From the NCBI RefSeq assembly GCF_003240565.2, contig NZ_CP117258.1, forward strand, positions 368,999-432,998: DNA of 64,000 bases, written 5' to 3'. The position numbers and the translations under genes are program-made. The notes under the pieces are model-generated. The model did no database searches, was not told where the DNA came from, and saw only the letters and a list, made by a program, of their open reading frames with translations. Positions 44,298 to 53,646 of this stretch are shown in pieces; within the stretch, counting starts at the first letter, position 1, and every line of letters begins with the position of its first letter. The stretch comes from Rhizobium tumorigenes. GTDB lineage: Bacteria; Pseudomonadota; Alphaproteobacteria; Rhizobiales; Rhizobiaceae.

Positions 44298-45121
44298 GCG
44301 CACTGGTCATCGAAAACGTCTGGAAGGAATACGGCGACCAGATCGTCCTGGAGAACGTCTCGCTGACGGTCGAGCCGCGCGCCTTCGTGGCCCTTGTCGG
44401 CCCATCCGGCTGCGGCAAGAGCACGTTCCTGCGCATGCTGCTCGGACAGGAGCAGCCGACGCGCGGACGCATCTTGCTGGATGGAACGCCGCTGCCGGCT
44501 GAACCCGGACGCGATCGCGGCGTCGTCTTCCAGCGCTATTCGGTCTTTCCGCATCTAACCGTGCTCGGAAACGTGCTCCTCGGCAAGGAAATGACCGCCT
44601 CGCCGCTCACGGCAAAGCTCAGGGGCGCCTCGCGCCGGCAGGCGATAGAGGAGGCACGGGCGCTGATCGCAGAAGTCGGGCTTTCCACATCGGAAACCAA
44701 ATATCCAGCCCAGCTGTCCGGCGGCATGCAGCAACGCCTCGCCCTTGCGCAGGCGCTGATCATGAAACCGAAAGTGCTGCTTCTCGACGAGCCGTTCGGC
44801 GCGCTCGATCCCGGCATCCGCGCGGAAATCCACACGCTGATGAAGCGCCTCTGGCATGAGACGCAGATGACCGTCGTCATGGTTACCCACGACATGCGGG
44901 AGGCCTTCACGCTCGCCACGCGGGTCATTGCCTTCGAGCGGCCACGCGATCGGCCGGAGGAAAAAATCCGCTACGGCGCAACGATCACCAACGACATCTC
45001 GATCTGGCCGCCGCGGCGCGCCGGATCATCGACAGCTTCCAGCCCTGACCGGGACGGCCCGGTTCCCTCTCTGGGCCCTCGCCAGGACGACCTGGCAATC
45101 CGTGAGACAGAGGAGAAATAG
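44294..45121 (+). CDS. ABC transporter ATPase of the guanidine operon
   Basis: This is a 275-residue ATPase with Walker A 'GPSGCGKST', Q-loop 'VVFQRYSVFPHLTV', signature 'LSGGMQQR' and Walker B 'VLLLDEPFGALDPG'. A C-terminal tail of about 50 residues beyond the ATPase core ('ISIWPPRRAG' onward) is polar and poorly conserved in character. It overlaps the permease gene and ends two bases before the first DUF1989 gene. It belongs to the SsuB/TauB/NrtD-like group. Confidence 0.87.
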   Translation: MSALVIENVWKEYGDQIVLENVSLTVEPRAFVALVGPSGCGKSTFLRMLLGQEQPTRGRILLDGTPLPAEPGRDRGVVFQRYSVFPHLTVLGNVLLGKEMTASPLTAKLRGASRRQAIEEARALIAEVGLSTSETKYPAQLSGGMQQRLALAQALIMKPKVLLLDEPFGALDPGIRAEIHTLMKRLWHETQMTVVMVTHDMREAFTLATRVIAFERPRDRPEEKIRYGATITNDISIWPPRRAGSSTASSPDRDGPVPSLGPRQDDLAIRETEEK

Positions 45122-45123
45122 CC

Positions 45124-45942
45124 ATGCACATGCATCGCACGACTGACGAGATAGCAGCAGACCGGGCGCGCTACGAAGAGCACCAGCGACGCGGCCTCGA
45201 CTTTGCGCCAAAGACCCTGCCGGCGCCAAGCGCGGTGCCGGCCCCGGAAATTCCCGGCGACACGGTCATCCATCAGGAGGTCATCCCGGGCGGATGGTAC
45301 TGGTCCACGCTGCTCAAGCGTGGTGAGGGGCTCAGGATAGACCAGAACGAGGGCACGTCGACAGTCGCCCTCGTTGCCTGGAATGCTGCCGGCACCAGCG
45401 AGCGCCTGAACCTTGTCGACACGGCAAAAATCCAGTGGACGACGGCGCTTAGCAAAGGCCGCGTGCTGTTTTCCGACATGGGCCGTGTGATGTTTTCGAT
45501 CACCGAAGATAGCGCCGGTACCCATGATTGCCTGATGGGCGGCTCGAATGCGGCCTCGAATGCGATGAAATATCCGGGCGTGAAAGCACGCAATACCAGA
45601 GACAACCTCGTTCTGCTGGCTGGCAAGCTCGGCCTGCAGCGCCGCGACATTCCCGGCATGTTGAACCTGTTCGCACCGGTCAGCCTCGACGAGGACGGCG
45701 GGTTCCATTGGCAGAAGAAGCGTTCGAACAGCGGCGACTATGCCGAGTTGCGGGCGGAAATGGACCTTCTCGTCGGCTTTTCCAACTGCCCCCATCCGCT
45801 CGACCCAAACCCCACCTATGCGCCCACACCCGTGACCATCACCCGGTTTCGCGCCCCCGCACCGACCGGTGAGGATCTGGCGAGGACGGCAACTGCCGAG
45901 GCCATCCGTGGCTTCGAGAACAACGCCATGATGCAGGCTTGA
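45124..45942 (+). CDS. cgdA: Carboxyguanidine deiminase subunit (DUF1989; formerly urea-amidolyase-associated UAAP1)
   Basis: This is a 272-residue DUF1989 protein. These proteins were long annotated as urea carboxylase/amidolyase-associated and are now known as subunits of carboxyguanidine deiminase (CgdAB), which removes ammonia from carboxyguanidine to give allophanate. Visible features are 'VIPGGWYWSTLLKRGEGL', 'DMGRVMFSITEDSAGTHDCL' and 'GFSNCPHPLDPNPTYAPTPV' with conserved His/Cys residues that may hold metal. Its paralogue lies immediately downstream, and the gene pair precedes the carboxylase, as in known guanidine operons. The A/B naming is tentative. Confidence 0.85.
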   Translation: MHMHRTTDEIAADRARYEEHQRRGLDFAPKTLPAPSAVPAPEIPGDTVIHQEVIPGGWYWSTLLKRGEGLRIDQNEGTSTVALVAWNAAGTSERLNLVDTAKIQWTTALSKGRVLFSDMGRVMFSITEDSAGTHDCLMGGSNAASNAMKYPGVKARNTRDNLVLLAGKLGLQRRDIPGMLNLFAPVSLDEDGGFHWQKKRSNSGDYAELRAEMDLLVGFSNCPHPLDPNPTYAPTPVTITRFRAPAPTGEDLARTATAEAIRGFENNAMMQA

Positions 45943-45954
45943 GGGAGCGCGACC

Positions 45955-46605
45955 ATGACAGACTTTATCCAGACCTCCATCGCCCGCACGATCGACAACG
46001 CCGTCGCCGATCATCGCATTCCCGCCGAGGCACCCTGGTCGGGCATCGTGCGCAAGGGACAGACAATTCGCGTCGAGGACAGCTACGGGCAGCAGGCCAT
46101 CGACACCCTGTTCTATCGTGCCGATGATTTTTCTGAGCGCTATTCCAACCAGGATACGATGCGCACCCAGGGTGCCGCCTATGTCAGCGTCGGAACCCGG
46201 ATCGTTTCCAGCGAAGGCAACGTGATGCTGACGATGACGGCTGACAGCTGTGGCCGTCACGATACGTCCGCCGGTGCGTGTTCCTGCGAAAGCAATACGG
46301 TCCGCTTCGGTCACGGGACTAAATACCTCCACGCCTGCCGCGACAACTTCATCCTGGAGGTGACGAAGCATGGCATGGACAAGCGCGACATCGTCCCGAA
46401 CATCAACTTCTTCATGAACGTGCCGATATCGCCCGATGGCAAGATGACCATCGTCGACGGCATTTCGGCGCCAGGGGATTATGTCGAGCTAGTGGCAGAG
46501 ATGGACGTCCTTTGCGTCATCTCAAACTGCCCTCAGGTCAACAATCCCTGCAACGGCTTCGACCCGACGCCCATCCGTGTCCTCGTCTGGGATCCCGAGG
46601 TCTGA
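45955..46605 (+). CDS. cgdB: Carboxyguanidine deiminase subunit (DUF1989; formerly UAAP2)
   Basis: This is a 216-residue DUF1989 paralogue of the preceding gene. It has 'PWSGIVRKGQTIRVEDSYGQ', the Cys-rich 'DSCGRHDTSAGACSCESN' near residues 97-114, and 'VISNCPQVNNPCNGFDPTPI' near the C-terminus. It is expected to form a heteromer with the first subunit and convert carboxyguanidine to allophanate and ammonia. It starts 12 bases after its partner and ends 3 bases before the carboxylase gene, so all three enzymes are co-translated. Confidence 0.85.
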   Translation: MTDFIQTSIARTIDNAVADHRIPAEAPWSGIVRKGQTIRVEDSYGQQAIDTLFYRADDFSERYSNQDTMRTQGAAYVSVGTRIVSSEGNVMLTMTADSCGRHDTSAGACSCESNTVRFGHGTKYLHACRDNFILEVTKHGMDKRDIVPNINFFMNVPISPDGKMTIVDGISAPGDYVELVAEMDVLCVISNCPQVNNPCNGFDPTPIRVLVWDPEV

Positions 46606-46608
46606 CGC

Positions 46609-49600
46609 ATGTTCAAGAAAGTCCTGATCGCCAACAGGGGCGAAATCGCCGTCCGGATCATCCGGACACTCAAGCAAATGGGAATAGCATCCGTCGCCGT
46701 TTATTCCGATGCGGACAGGTTCTCCCTGCCCGCGCGTGTCGCCGACGAAGCCGTCAGGCTCGGGCCGGCCATGGCCACCGACAGCTACCTCAACATCGAC
46801 GCCGTCATTGCGGCCTGCAGGCAAACCGGTGCTGAGGCTGTCCACCCGGGCTACGGCTTTCTCTCGGAGAATATCGGCTTTGCCGAGCGCCTGGCAGCAG
46901 AAGGCATCGCCTTCATCGGGCCGAGGCCGGAGCACCTGTCGGCTTTCGGCCTGAAACATACGGCAAGAGCGCTCGCGCAGGCGAGCGGCGTCCCGCTGCT
47001 GCCCGGCAGCGGATTGCTGGAGAGCCTGCAAGAGGCATGCGCCAAGGCAGCCGAGATCGGCTATCCCGTCATGCTGAAAAGCACGGCCGGTGGCGGCGGT
47101 ATCGGCATGCAACTCTGCCACGACGAGGCGGCACTGAAGTCCGCCTTCGAAGGGGTGCGTCGTACCGCCAATGCCAGCTTCGGCGATGCCCGCGTCTACA
47201 TCGAACGCTTCGTTGCCAACGCCCGACATATCGAGGTGCAGATCTTCGGCGATGGCAAGGGTAACGTCGTCGCTCTCGGCGAGCGCGATTGCTCTTTGCA
47301 GCGGCGAAACCAGAAGGTCGTCGAGGAGACCCCTGCCCCCGGCATTTCCGTAGATGTCCGGGCACGCCTCCACAAGGCCGCTGTCGACCTCGGTGCCTCC
47401 ATCTCCTATTCTTCCGCCGGCACCGTGGAGTTCATCTACGATCCACGCCTACAGGAATTCTATTTTCTCGAGGTGAACACCCGCCTGCAGGTGGAACATC
47501 CCGTGACCGAAGCCGTCTTCGGCATCGACCTCGTCGAATGGATGATCCGGCAGGCAGCCGGCGAAGATGTTTTGTCAAAGGCGATGGATCTGCGTCCGAA
47601 GGGGGCGGCCATCGAGGTGCGGATCTACGCCGAAATGCCGCATGCTGATTTCCGCCCGAGTGCCGGCCTTTTGACCGAAGTGGCATTCCCCGCCGATGTC
47701 CGCGTCGACAGCTGGATCGAGACCGGAACGGACGTCACCCCCTTCTACGACCCGATGCTGGCCAAGCTCATCGTTGCCGCCGATGACAGGGCATCGGCCA
47801 TCGAAAAGCTCAAGGCCGCGCTTTCGGAAACCGCGATTTCGGGCATCGAGACCAATCTCGGCTATCTGCGAAAAATCGCTTCCTCCGAATTGCTCGCCAG
47901 CGGCAATGTCGCGACAACCGCATTGCGTGACTTCGTGTTCATCCCCGATGTCATCGAGGTGCTGGTGCCCGGCGCCCAGTCCAGTATTCAAGAATTGCCG
48001 GGCCGCCTCGGCCTATGGCATGTCGGCGTGCCGCCAAGCGGGCCGATGGACGAGCGGTCCTTCCGGCACGCAAATCGCCTGGTCGGCAACCATGACGACA
48101 CGGCTGCACTGGAACTGACCGTCTCGGGGCCGACGTTGCGTTTCTTCACCGACATGACAGTTGCCCTTGCCGGTGCGCGGATGGCCATGAGCTGCGATGG
48201 CACGCCGTTGCCGCATGGTGAGCCTGTTGTCATTCCTGCAGGCGCCGTCCTGACGATCGGCAGCATCAGCGGCCCCGGTCAGCGCGCCTACCTTGCCGTT
48301 GCGGGAGGATTTTCCGCGCCAACGGTGCTTGGTTCGCGCGCAACCTTCACGCTCGGGCAGTTCGGCGGCAATGCGACCGGCGCGTTGAAGACCGGGCATG
48401 TCCTGCATCTCGCCCGCCATGAAAAGACGGAGGCTGCCAAGCGCCCCGGCGCGCCGGCGGAGCTGACGAACGCCTGGAATGTCGGCGTGGTCTACGGCCC
48501 GCATGGGGCGCCCGATTTCTTCCAGCCGGGCGATATCGACGCACTGTTCTCCCTGCCCTACGAGGTGCATTTCAACAGCGCCAGGACCGGCGTCCGGCTG
48601 GTTGGGCCAACGCCCAAATGGGCACGGGCTGACGGCGGCCAGGCAGGGCTCCATCCCTCCAACCTGCATGACAACGCCTACGCCATCGGCGCCATCGACT
48701 TCACTGGCGACATGCCGATTATCCTCGGTCCCGATGGCCCGAGCCTCGGTGGCTTCGTCTGCCCTGCCGTCATCGCGCGTGACGAACAGTGGAAGATGGG
48801 CCAGTTCAAGCCCGGCGATACCATCCGTTTCCATCCGGTGGCACGGCCTGACGATCCCCGAACGGGGCCAGCCATGCTGCCCGGCACGGCGGAGGCGGGA
48901 TCTCCCATCGTCGGGACATTCGATACCGCGCCGGTAACTGTCGTCTATCGTCGGCAGGGGGACGACAATCTCCTTGTCGAATACGGGCCAATGGAACTCG
49001 ATATCGCGCTGCGCCTGCGCGTCCATCTGCTGATGACTGCCATACAGGAGGCACGCCTTCCAGGCCTGATCGACCTGACGCCGGGCATCCGATCGCTGCA
49101 GATCCATTATGACGGCTCGACGCTGCCGCGCCGCCGGCTTCTCGGCTTGCTGGAGGACATCGAAGCCGGACTTCTGCCGGCAGAACAGGTCACGGTTCCA
49201 AGCCGCATCGTCCATCTGCCGCTGTCGTGGAACGACCCTGACGCAGAGCTGGCGATGCGCAAATATCAGGAGCTCGTCCGGCCGGATGCGCCCTGGTGCC
49301 CTTCCAATGTCGAGTTCATTCGCCGGATAAACGGCCTGGCGGACGAACAGGCGGTCAAGGACATCGTCTTCAATGCCAGTTATCTCGTGCTCGGGCTGGG
49401 CGATGTCTATCTCGGCGCGCCTGTGGCCACGCCGATCGATCCAAGGCACCGCCTCGTCACCACCAAATACAATCCGGCGCGCACATGGACACCCGAAAAC
49501 GCCGTCGGGATCGGGGGCGCCTACATGTGCATCTACGGCATGGAGGGGCCGGGAGGCTACCAGCTCTTCGGCCGCACGATACAGGTCTGGAATACGTGGC

Positions 49601-50148
49601 GGCAGACGCCTGCCTTTGCCAAGGGCAAGCCGTGGCTTCTGAACTTCTTCGACCAGATCCGCTTCTTTCCCGTCAACCACGAGGAATTGGCTGAGGCCAG
49701 AGCCGCCTTCCCTCACGGCGGCTACCCGATCCGCATCGAGGAAACAGAATTCTCCTATGCCGATTATGCGCGTGAACTGAGCGACAACGCCCCGTCCATC
49801 GCAGCCTTCCAAGGCCGGCAGCAGGCGGCATTCGAGGCCGAGCGGCAGCGATGGAAGGAGGATGGCCTCGACAGCTTCGTCACCGACGACGGCAGCGGAG
49901 AGGGTTTCGACAGCGACGTACCGGCCGGTTGCATCGGCATCGCCAGCAGCGTTCCAGGCAACATATGGAAGCTGCTTGTCGGGCCAGGTTCCGATGTGGC
50001 CGCCGGCGAGACCGTCGCCATCATCGAGTCCATGAAGATGGAGATCAACGTCACCTCCCATGCCGCAGGCCGCGTCCGCGAACTCCGCGCCGCCCCCGGC
50101 CGCACCATCAAAGCCGGCGACGTCATCGTCATCCTCGAGGAAATCTGA
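46609..50148 (+). CDS. Biotin-dependent guanidine/urea carboxylase
   Basis: This is a 1179-residue single-chain biotin enzyme. Residues 1-450 are a biotin carboxylase with ATP-grasp ('MLKSTAGGGGIGMQ', 'ERDCSLQRRNQKVVEETPAP'). About 465-1085 is a KipA/KipI-like carboxyltransferase pair. The last 75 residues are a biotinyl carrier with the target Lys in 'ESMKM' (K1143). The enzyme carboxylates urea or guanidine with bicarbonate and ATP. Placement under a guanidine-I riboswitch with CgdAB shows the physiological substrate is guanidine, giving carboxyguanidine. No allophanate hydrolase domain is fused; atzF lies on the other strand at 51486-53297. Confidence 0.9.
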   Translation: MFKKVLIANRGEIAVRIIRTLKQMGIASVAVYSDADRFSLPARVADEAVRLGPAMATDSYLNIDAVIAACRQTGAEAVHPGYGFLSENIGFAERLAAEGIAFIGPRPEHLSAFGLKHTARALAQASGVPLLPGSGLLESLQEACAKAAEIGYPVMLKSTAGGGGIGMQLCHDEAALKSAFEGVRRTANASFGDARVYIERFVANARHIEVQIFGDGKGNVVALGERDCSLQRRNQKVVEETPAPGISVDVRARLHKAAVDLGASISYSSAGTVEFIYDPRLQEFYFLEVNTRLQVEHPVTEAVFGIDLVEWMIRQAAGEDVLSKAMDLRPKGAAIEVRIYAEMPHADFRPSAGLLTEVAFPADVRVDSWIETGTDVTPFYDPMLAKLIVAADDRASAIEKLKAALSETAISGIETNLGYLRKIASSELLASGNVATTALRDFVFIPDVIEVLVPGAQSSIQELPGRLGLWHVGVPPSGPMDERSFRHANRLVGNHDDTAALELTVSGPTLRFFTDMTVALAGARMAMSCDGTPLPHGEPVVIPAGAVLTIGSISGPGQRAYLAVAGGFSAPTVLGSRATFTLGQFGGNATGALKTGHVLHLARHEKTEAAKRPGAPAELTNAWNVGVVYGPHGAPDFFQPGDIDALFSLPYEVHFNSARTGVRLVGPTPKWARADGGQAGLHPSNLHDNAYAIGAIDFTGDMPIILGPDGPSLGGFVCPAVIARDEQWKMGQFKPGDTIRFHPVARPDDPRTGPAMLPGTAEAGSPIVGTFDTAPVTVVYRRQGDDNLLVEYGPMELDIALRLRVHLLMTAIQEARLPGLIDLTPGIRSLQIHYDGSTLPRRRLLGLLEDIEAGLLPAEQVTVPSRIVHLPLSWNDPDAELAMRKYQELVRPDAPWCPSNVEFIRRINGLADEQAVKDIVFNASYLVLGLGDVYLGAPVATPIDPRHRLVTTKYNPARTWTPENAVGIGGAYMCIYGMEGPGGYQLFGRTIQVWNTWRQTPAFAKGKPWLLNFFDQIRFFPVNHEELAEARAAFPHGGYPIRIEETEFSYADYARELSDNAPSIAAFQGRQQAAFEAERQRWKEDGLDSFVTDDGSGEGFDSDVPAGCIGIASSVPGNIWKLLVGPGSDVAAGETVAIIESMKMEINVTSHAAGRVRELRAAPGRTIKAGDVIVILEEI

Positions 50149-50268
50149 TCACGTACTTGCACCGCTATGTCACGCCGGGGCCCTAGGCGTCGTGGGGTAT
50201 TAGGTGATGGTTAAAGACTTCACTGGTCTAGGGTCAAAGGCCCGACCGGCCGCTGTGTTCATCGGAAG

Positions 50269-50460
50269 CTAGATCAGGCGGAATAGGGAGACGAAGCCTT
50301 CTACGAGGGTGGATCCACAGAAGGGGGCAAACAAGGCCAGGACGAGGTTGAAGGCGATGGCGATGAGGAGGGTTCGCTCCTGCTTTGGCGTGAGCTGCTT
50401 GTATTTTCGCTCGGGCGGGGGTTCTCGTCTTGGCTGATAGGCATTGAGGTCGCGAAACAT
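50269..50460 (-). CDS. Small one-helix membrane protein, unknown function
   Basis: This is a 63-residue protein beginning 'MFRDLNAYQPRREPPPERKY', with a basic Pro-rich cytoplasmic part, then one hydrophobic helix ('TLLIAIAFNLVLALFAPF') and a short tail. The ATG at 50460 is preferred over a TTG at 50487 because AAGGA lies seven bases before it. Similar short proteins occur in rhizobia without known function. It is transcribed against the flanking guanidine operon and tfuA-like gene. Confidence 0.6.
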   Translation of the reverse strand: MFRDLNAYQPRREPPPERKYKQLTPKQERTLLIAIAFNLVLALFAPFCGSTLVEGFVSLFRLI

Positions 50461-50647
50461 CTGCTCATCCTTTGGATCGGGGAACAATGAAAGAGGGCGA
50501 AGGAAACGATGTCCAGATACTGTGCAAAGTCTACGCCATCTGTCATCGGTTGCAAGCGCTGCTTGGGTGCCAAAAGCGCGCAGGTGCGGGTCATTCGGAT
50601 CGGCATATAGTGGGCGTAAACTGGGCTGTTTCGAATTCGAGATCAGA

Positions 50648-51361
50648 ATGAGAGTGATTTTTGCCGGGCCGACTGTCTACGGTGCAAATCTGCAACCGGA
50701 TGGGAAATACCGGCTTCGTCCGCCTGCCGGGCAAGGCGATGTCTACAGGGCAGTGGAGGAAGGTGCTTCGGTTATCGGTCTGATCGACGGGGTCTACGAG
50801 AGCGTACCCGCGATCTGGCACAAAGAAATACTCTACGGCCTGTCCAGGGGTGTACACATGTTTGGCGCTGCGAGCATGGGGGCGCTGAGGGCAGCCGAAT
50901 GTGCGGCGTTCGGCATGGTCGGCATAGGTGACATCTATGAGGGATATGCGAGCGGCCTGCTGGAGGACGATGCCGACGTGGCGCAGTCCCACGCGCCGGC
51001 GGATCTTGGCTACCTGCCTCTCAGCGAGCCCCTCGTCAACGTCCGAGCGACGATCGCGCGATGTCGGCAGCTGTCGCTCATCACGCTCGAGGAGGCGGCT
51101 TGCCTGCAACAAACGGCTGAGGCTAGCTTTTTCAAGAACAGGACGTATCGTCAGCTGGTGCAGGTTGCCATTGCCGATATCGAAAGGGCAGCGACGGTTC
51201 TGGCGCATCTGCGCGCCAATGCGGTCGATCTCAAGCGTGAGGATGCCCGCCGCCTAATAGACACGGTGGTGAGCACGCCGGATCAACGGTTCGTTCCGGA
51301 GTTCGAATGGACGTTCCAAGCCACCGGCTTCTGGAACAAGCTGTTTCCCCCAGCATCGTGA
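50648..51361 (+). CDS. TfuA-like protein without YcaO partner
   Basis: This is a 237-residue protein with the TfuA core. It opens 'MRVIFAGPTVYGANL' and has 'GDVYRAVEEGASVIGLIDGVYES' (two halves), 'HKEILYGLSRGVHMFGAASMGALRAAEC' (in parts) and 'IGDIYEGYASG'. TfuA proteins assist YcaO enzymes in making thioamides in ribosomal peptides (trifolitoxin, thioviridamide class) and in methyl-CoM reductase. No YcaO gene, precursor peptide or exporter is visible in this window. The ATG at 50648 begins the family core; the open frame upstream is unsupported. It is convergent with atzF. Confidence 0.82.
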   Translation: MRVIFAGPTVYGANLQPDGKYRLRPPAGQGDVYRAVEEGASVIGLIDGVYESVPAIWHKEILYGLSRGVHMFGAASMGALRAAECAAFGMVGIGDIYEGYASGLLEDDADVAQSHAPADLGYLPLSEPLVNVRATIARCRQLSLITLEEAACLQQTAEASFFKNRTYRQLVQVAIADIERAATVLAHLRANAVDLKREDARRLIDTVVSTPDQRFVPEFEWTFQATGFWNKLFPPAS

Positions 51362-51485
51362 GAGACATCCGCGCTAGCCTCTCTTCCATGCGTTTCAACG
51401 CTATCAATCCTGTGGTTGTCCCCCCGATCTATCTCGGGACGAAAAATCGACCGGGGAGGCGCCATGAGGGGCTGGCGCGAAAGCG

Positions 51486-53297
51486 TTACCGCGCGCCAGC
51501 ATTCCGGTTGACAAAGGCCCGCCAGCCGCCGAAGGACGAGATATCCTCTGCACCTTCGAGACCCACCGGCTCGGCCAGAAAGCCCTTTGCCTGGCTGCCG
51601 TCGCTGAGCATGATGGTTCCGATGCCGAGCGGCGGGGGAATTGCGGCGACGAACTTTCCAAAGCCGGCTGCGGAAAGTCGCCAGACTTCGACTTCGATCT
51701 TCGTGCCGGTGTTTTCAGCGCATCGGATCAGACCGGGCTTGGCCGGCGTCTGGTTGGCGAGGCTGAAAAGCTGGTAGTCGGCGGCGGTTGTGGTCGTGCG
51801 GACAAAACGCGCTTGGAGATCACGGAGCTGGATGTTGAGCGGCATGCCGGAAAGGTGCGCGCCGACAACCACGACGTCGATCAGGCCGGGTTCCTCGATC
51901 TCCGGGAGCTCGGGTCGGGGCGGCTGCGCCCAGCCGGTGGCGCCGAGGGTCGCCCCGCTTCGTTCATGGATATCGGCCGCCAGCGCTGCGGTCAGCCCGT
52001 CCCGGCCTGCCTGCGCAAGCAGCGTGACGCTTGCCGGCAGGCCGTCGCTCCGGATGCCAGTCGGCACCGCGATGCCGCACATGTCGAGCAAATTGACGAA
52101 GTTGGTGTAGGTTCCGAGCCGGCTGTTTTCGCGGATCGGCTCGGCTTCGAGCTCAGCGCGGGTGTAGTGACGCGGGGCTGTCGGGACACAGAAAAGATCG
52201 ACCGATGCGATCAGCGGTGCGACCGATCCCTTCAGGGTCTGCAATGCGTAGAGCCCGTTGAAGGCATCCGCCGCCGACAGCGATTTGGCACCACCGTAGA
52301 TCTTGGCAGTCACGGGGTGGAAGCTCTCCGGGCGGGCATCGAAGAAATCCTTCACGGCAGCATAGCGTTCCGCCACCCACGCACCTTCATAGAGAAGATC
52401 GGCCGTCTTGTAGAAGTCTGCAAACGGCACCTGGACGAGCTTGTGCCCGAGCGTTGACAGCGTCGAAAGCGCGTCCTCGTAGGATGCCTCCATTGCCGCA
52501 TCGCCAAAGAATTTTCTGTCTTCCGGCGCAAGCACGCCGATGGTGAGCACCGCCGGCAGCGGGCCGTATCCTGTTACCTGGATCGCTCTCGAATAGGCGT
52601 CCGCTGCATCGTATTTGGCGGCCACAGAGAATACCTTGAAGGCGTCGTCAGCCGTCAGGGCGAAGATCGAAACACAGTCGAGCGTGCGGCAGGCCGGCAG
52701 CACGCCCGTTGTCGAAAGCGCACCGACACTCGGCTTTAGGCCGACGATGTTGTTGAGGCCGGCGGGAATGCGGCCGGAACCAGCGGTATCGGTCCCGAGC
52801 GCAAAGCTGACGATGCCGTGCGACGTGGCAACGGCCGAACCGGAGCTCGAGCCGCCTGGCACCAGCGTCGGATCGATGGCATTGCGGGGCACTGGAAAGG
52901 GTGTGCGAACGCCGACGAGACCGGTGGCGAACTGGTCGAGGTTGGTCTTGCCGATGACCAGTGCACCGGCTTCCTTCAACAGCCGAACGACTGTTGCGTC
53001 CACATCCGGGTGGAAAGTAAAATCCGGGCAGGCGGCCGTGGTCGGCATGCCGGCGACATCGATGTTGTCCTTGACGGCGAAGGGGATGCCCCAGAGCGGC
53101 TTTGCCACCGGGTCGAATGGCCCGAGGGCTGCCGCCTCCGCCAACAGCGCGTTACGGTCTGCCAGATGCAGGAAGATGCCGCGGTCGTCGACATCGGCGA
53201 TGCGGGCAAAAACCGTGTCGACCATCTCGGCGACGGTCCAGCCGCCAGCGTAGGCCCGGCGCAGGGAGGCGATGTCGAATGCTTGTCCTTCAGTCAT
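51486..53297 (-). CDS. atzF: Allophanate hydrolase AtzF
   Basis: This is a 603-residue amidase-signature enzyme that hydrolyses allophanate, releasing two ammonia and carbon dioxide. The Ser-cisSer-Lys triad is K76 ('FAVKDNID'), S150 ('PGGSSSGSA') and S174 ('DTAGSGRIPA'), each exactly 15 less than the AtzF numbers I recall (K91, S165, S189). The C-terminal domain after about residue 450 is present. It is the last gene of the cyanurate operon, overlapping the cupin gene by eight bases. It is the only allophanate hydrolase here, so it must also serve the guanidine pathway unless another copy exists elsewhere. Confidence 0.93.
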   Translation of the reverse strand: MTEGQAFDIASLRRAYAGGWTVAEMVDTVFARIADVDDRGIFLHLADRNALLAEAAALGPFDPVAKPLWGIPFAVKDNIDVAGMPTTAACPDFTFHPDVDATVVRLLKEAGALVIGKTNLDQFATGLVGVRTPFPVPRNAIDPTLVPGGSSSGSAVATSHGIVSFALGTDTAGSGRIPAGLNNIVGLKPSVGALSTTGVLPACRTLDCVSIFALTADDAFKVFSVAAKYDAADAYSRAIQVTGYGPLPAVLTIGVLAPEDRKFFGDAAMEASYEDALSTLSTLGHKLVQVPFADFYKTADLLYEGAWVAERYAAVKDFFDARPESFHPVTAKIYGGAKSLSAADAFNGLYALQTLKGSVAPLIASVDLFCVPTAPRHYTRAELEAEPIRENSRLGTYTNFVNLLDMCGIAVPTGIRSDGLPASVTLLAQAGRDGLTAALAADIHERSGATLGATGWAQPPRPELPEIEEPGLIDVVVVGAHLSGMPLNIQLRDLQARFVRTTTTAADYQLFSLANQTPAKPGLIRCAENTGTKIEVEVWRLSAAGFGKFVAAIPPPLGIGTIMLSDGSQAKGFLAEPVGLEGAEDISSFGGWRAFVNRNAGAR

Positions 53298-53646
53298 TGT
53301 TACTCTCTTCCAAAATCATTACCGGCCGGTCCCACTGGATGAGAACGACACACCCTGTTTTTGTCCAGACGGAGTGCTCCGATCCCATCCTGTTGATCAC
53401 CACGGTGCCCGGACCATAGTCTCCGGCCTCGTCCGACTGGATGCCATCGAGCACGAGGATGGTTTCGAGCCCCATATGCCGATGACGCGGGACGGCGGCA
53501 CCGGGCTCGTATTTCAGCAGGGCTACGCCCGGCTGGTCGTCCTCGAAATTCTGGAGCCAGTGCAGGGTGACGCCGGGTCGGAAGGGGCCGAATTCGAGGT
53601 TTTTCCAGCTACCCGATGTCAGGTTTTCTCGCGTCGTCTCAGGCAT
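53290..53646 (-). CDS. Small cupin-domain protein
   Basis: This is a 118-residue single cupin of the ChrR-like type. The metal-site pattern 'PRHRHMGLETILVLDGIQSD' (residues about 52-71) and a second motif around 'MGSEHSV' support a metal-binding beta-barrel. It overlaps its neighbours by eight bases on each side within the cyanurate operon. Its role is unknown: it could bind a pathway intermediate, act as an isomerase, or be a regulator. Confidence 0.8.
   Translation of the reverse strand: MPETTRENLTSGSWKNLEFGPFRPGVTLHWLQNFEDDQPGVALLKYEPGAAVPRHRHMGLETILVLDGIQSDEAGDYGPGTVVINRMGSEHSVWTKTGCVVLIQWDRPVMILEESNND

Noticed and set aside
48013..50061. Long open frame on the minus strand opposite the carboxylase
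   Set aside because: It lies wholly antisense to a clearly functional 1179-residue enzyme, has no recognisable domain and is explained by the high GC third-position bias.
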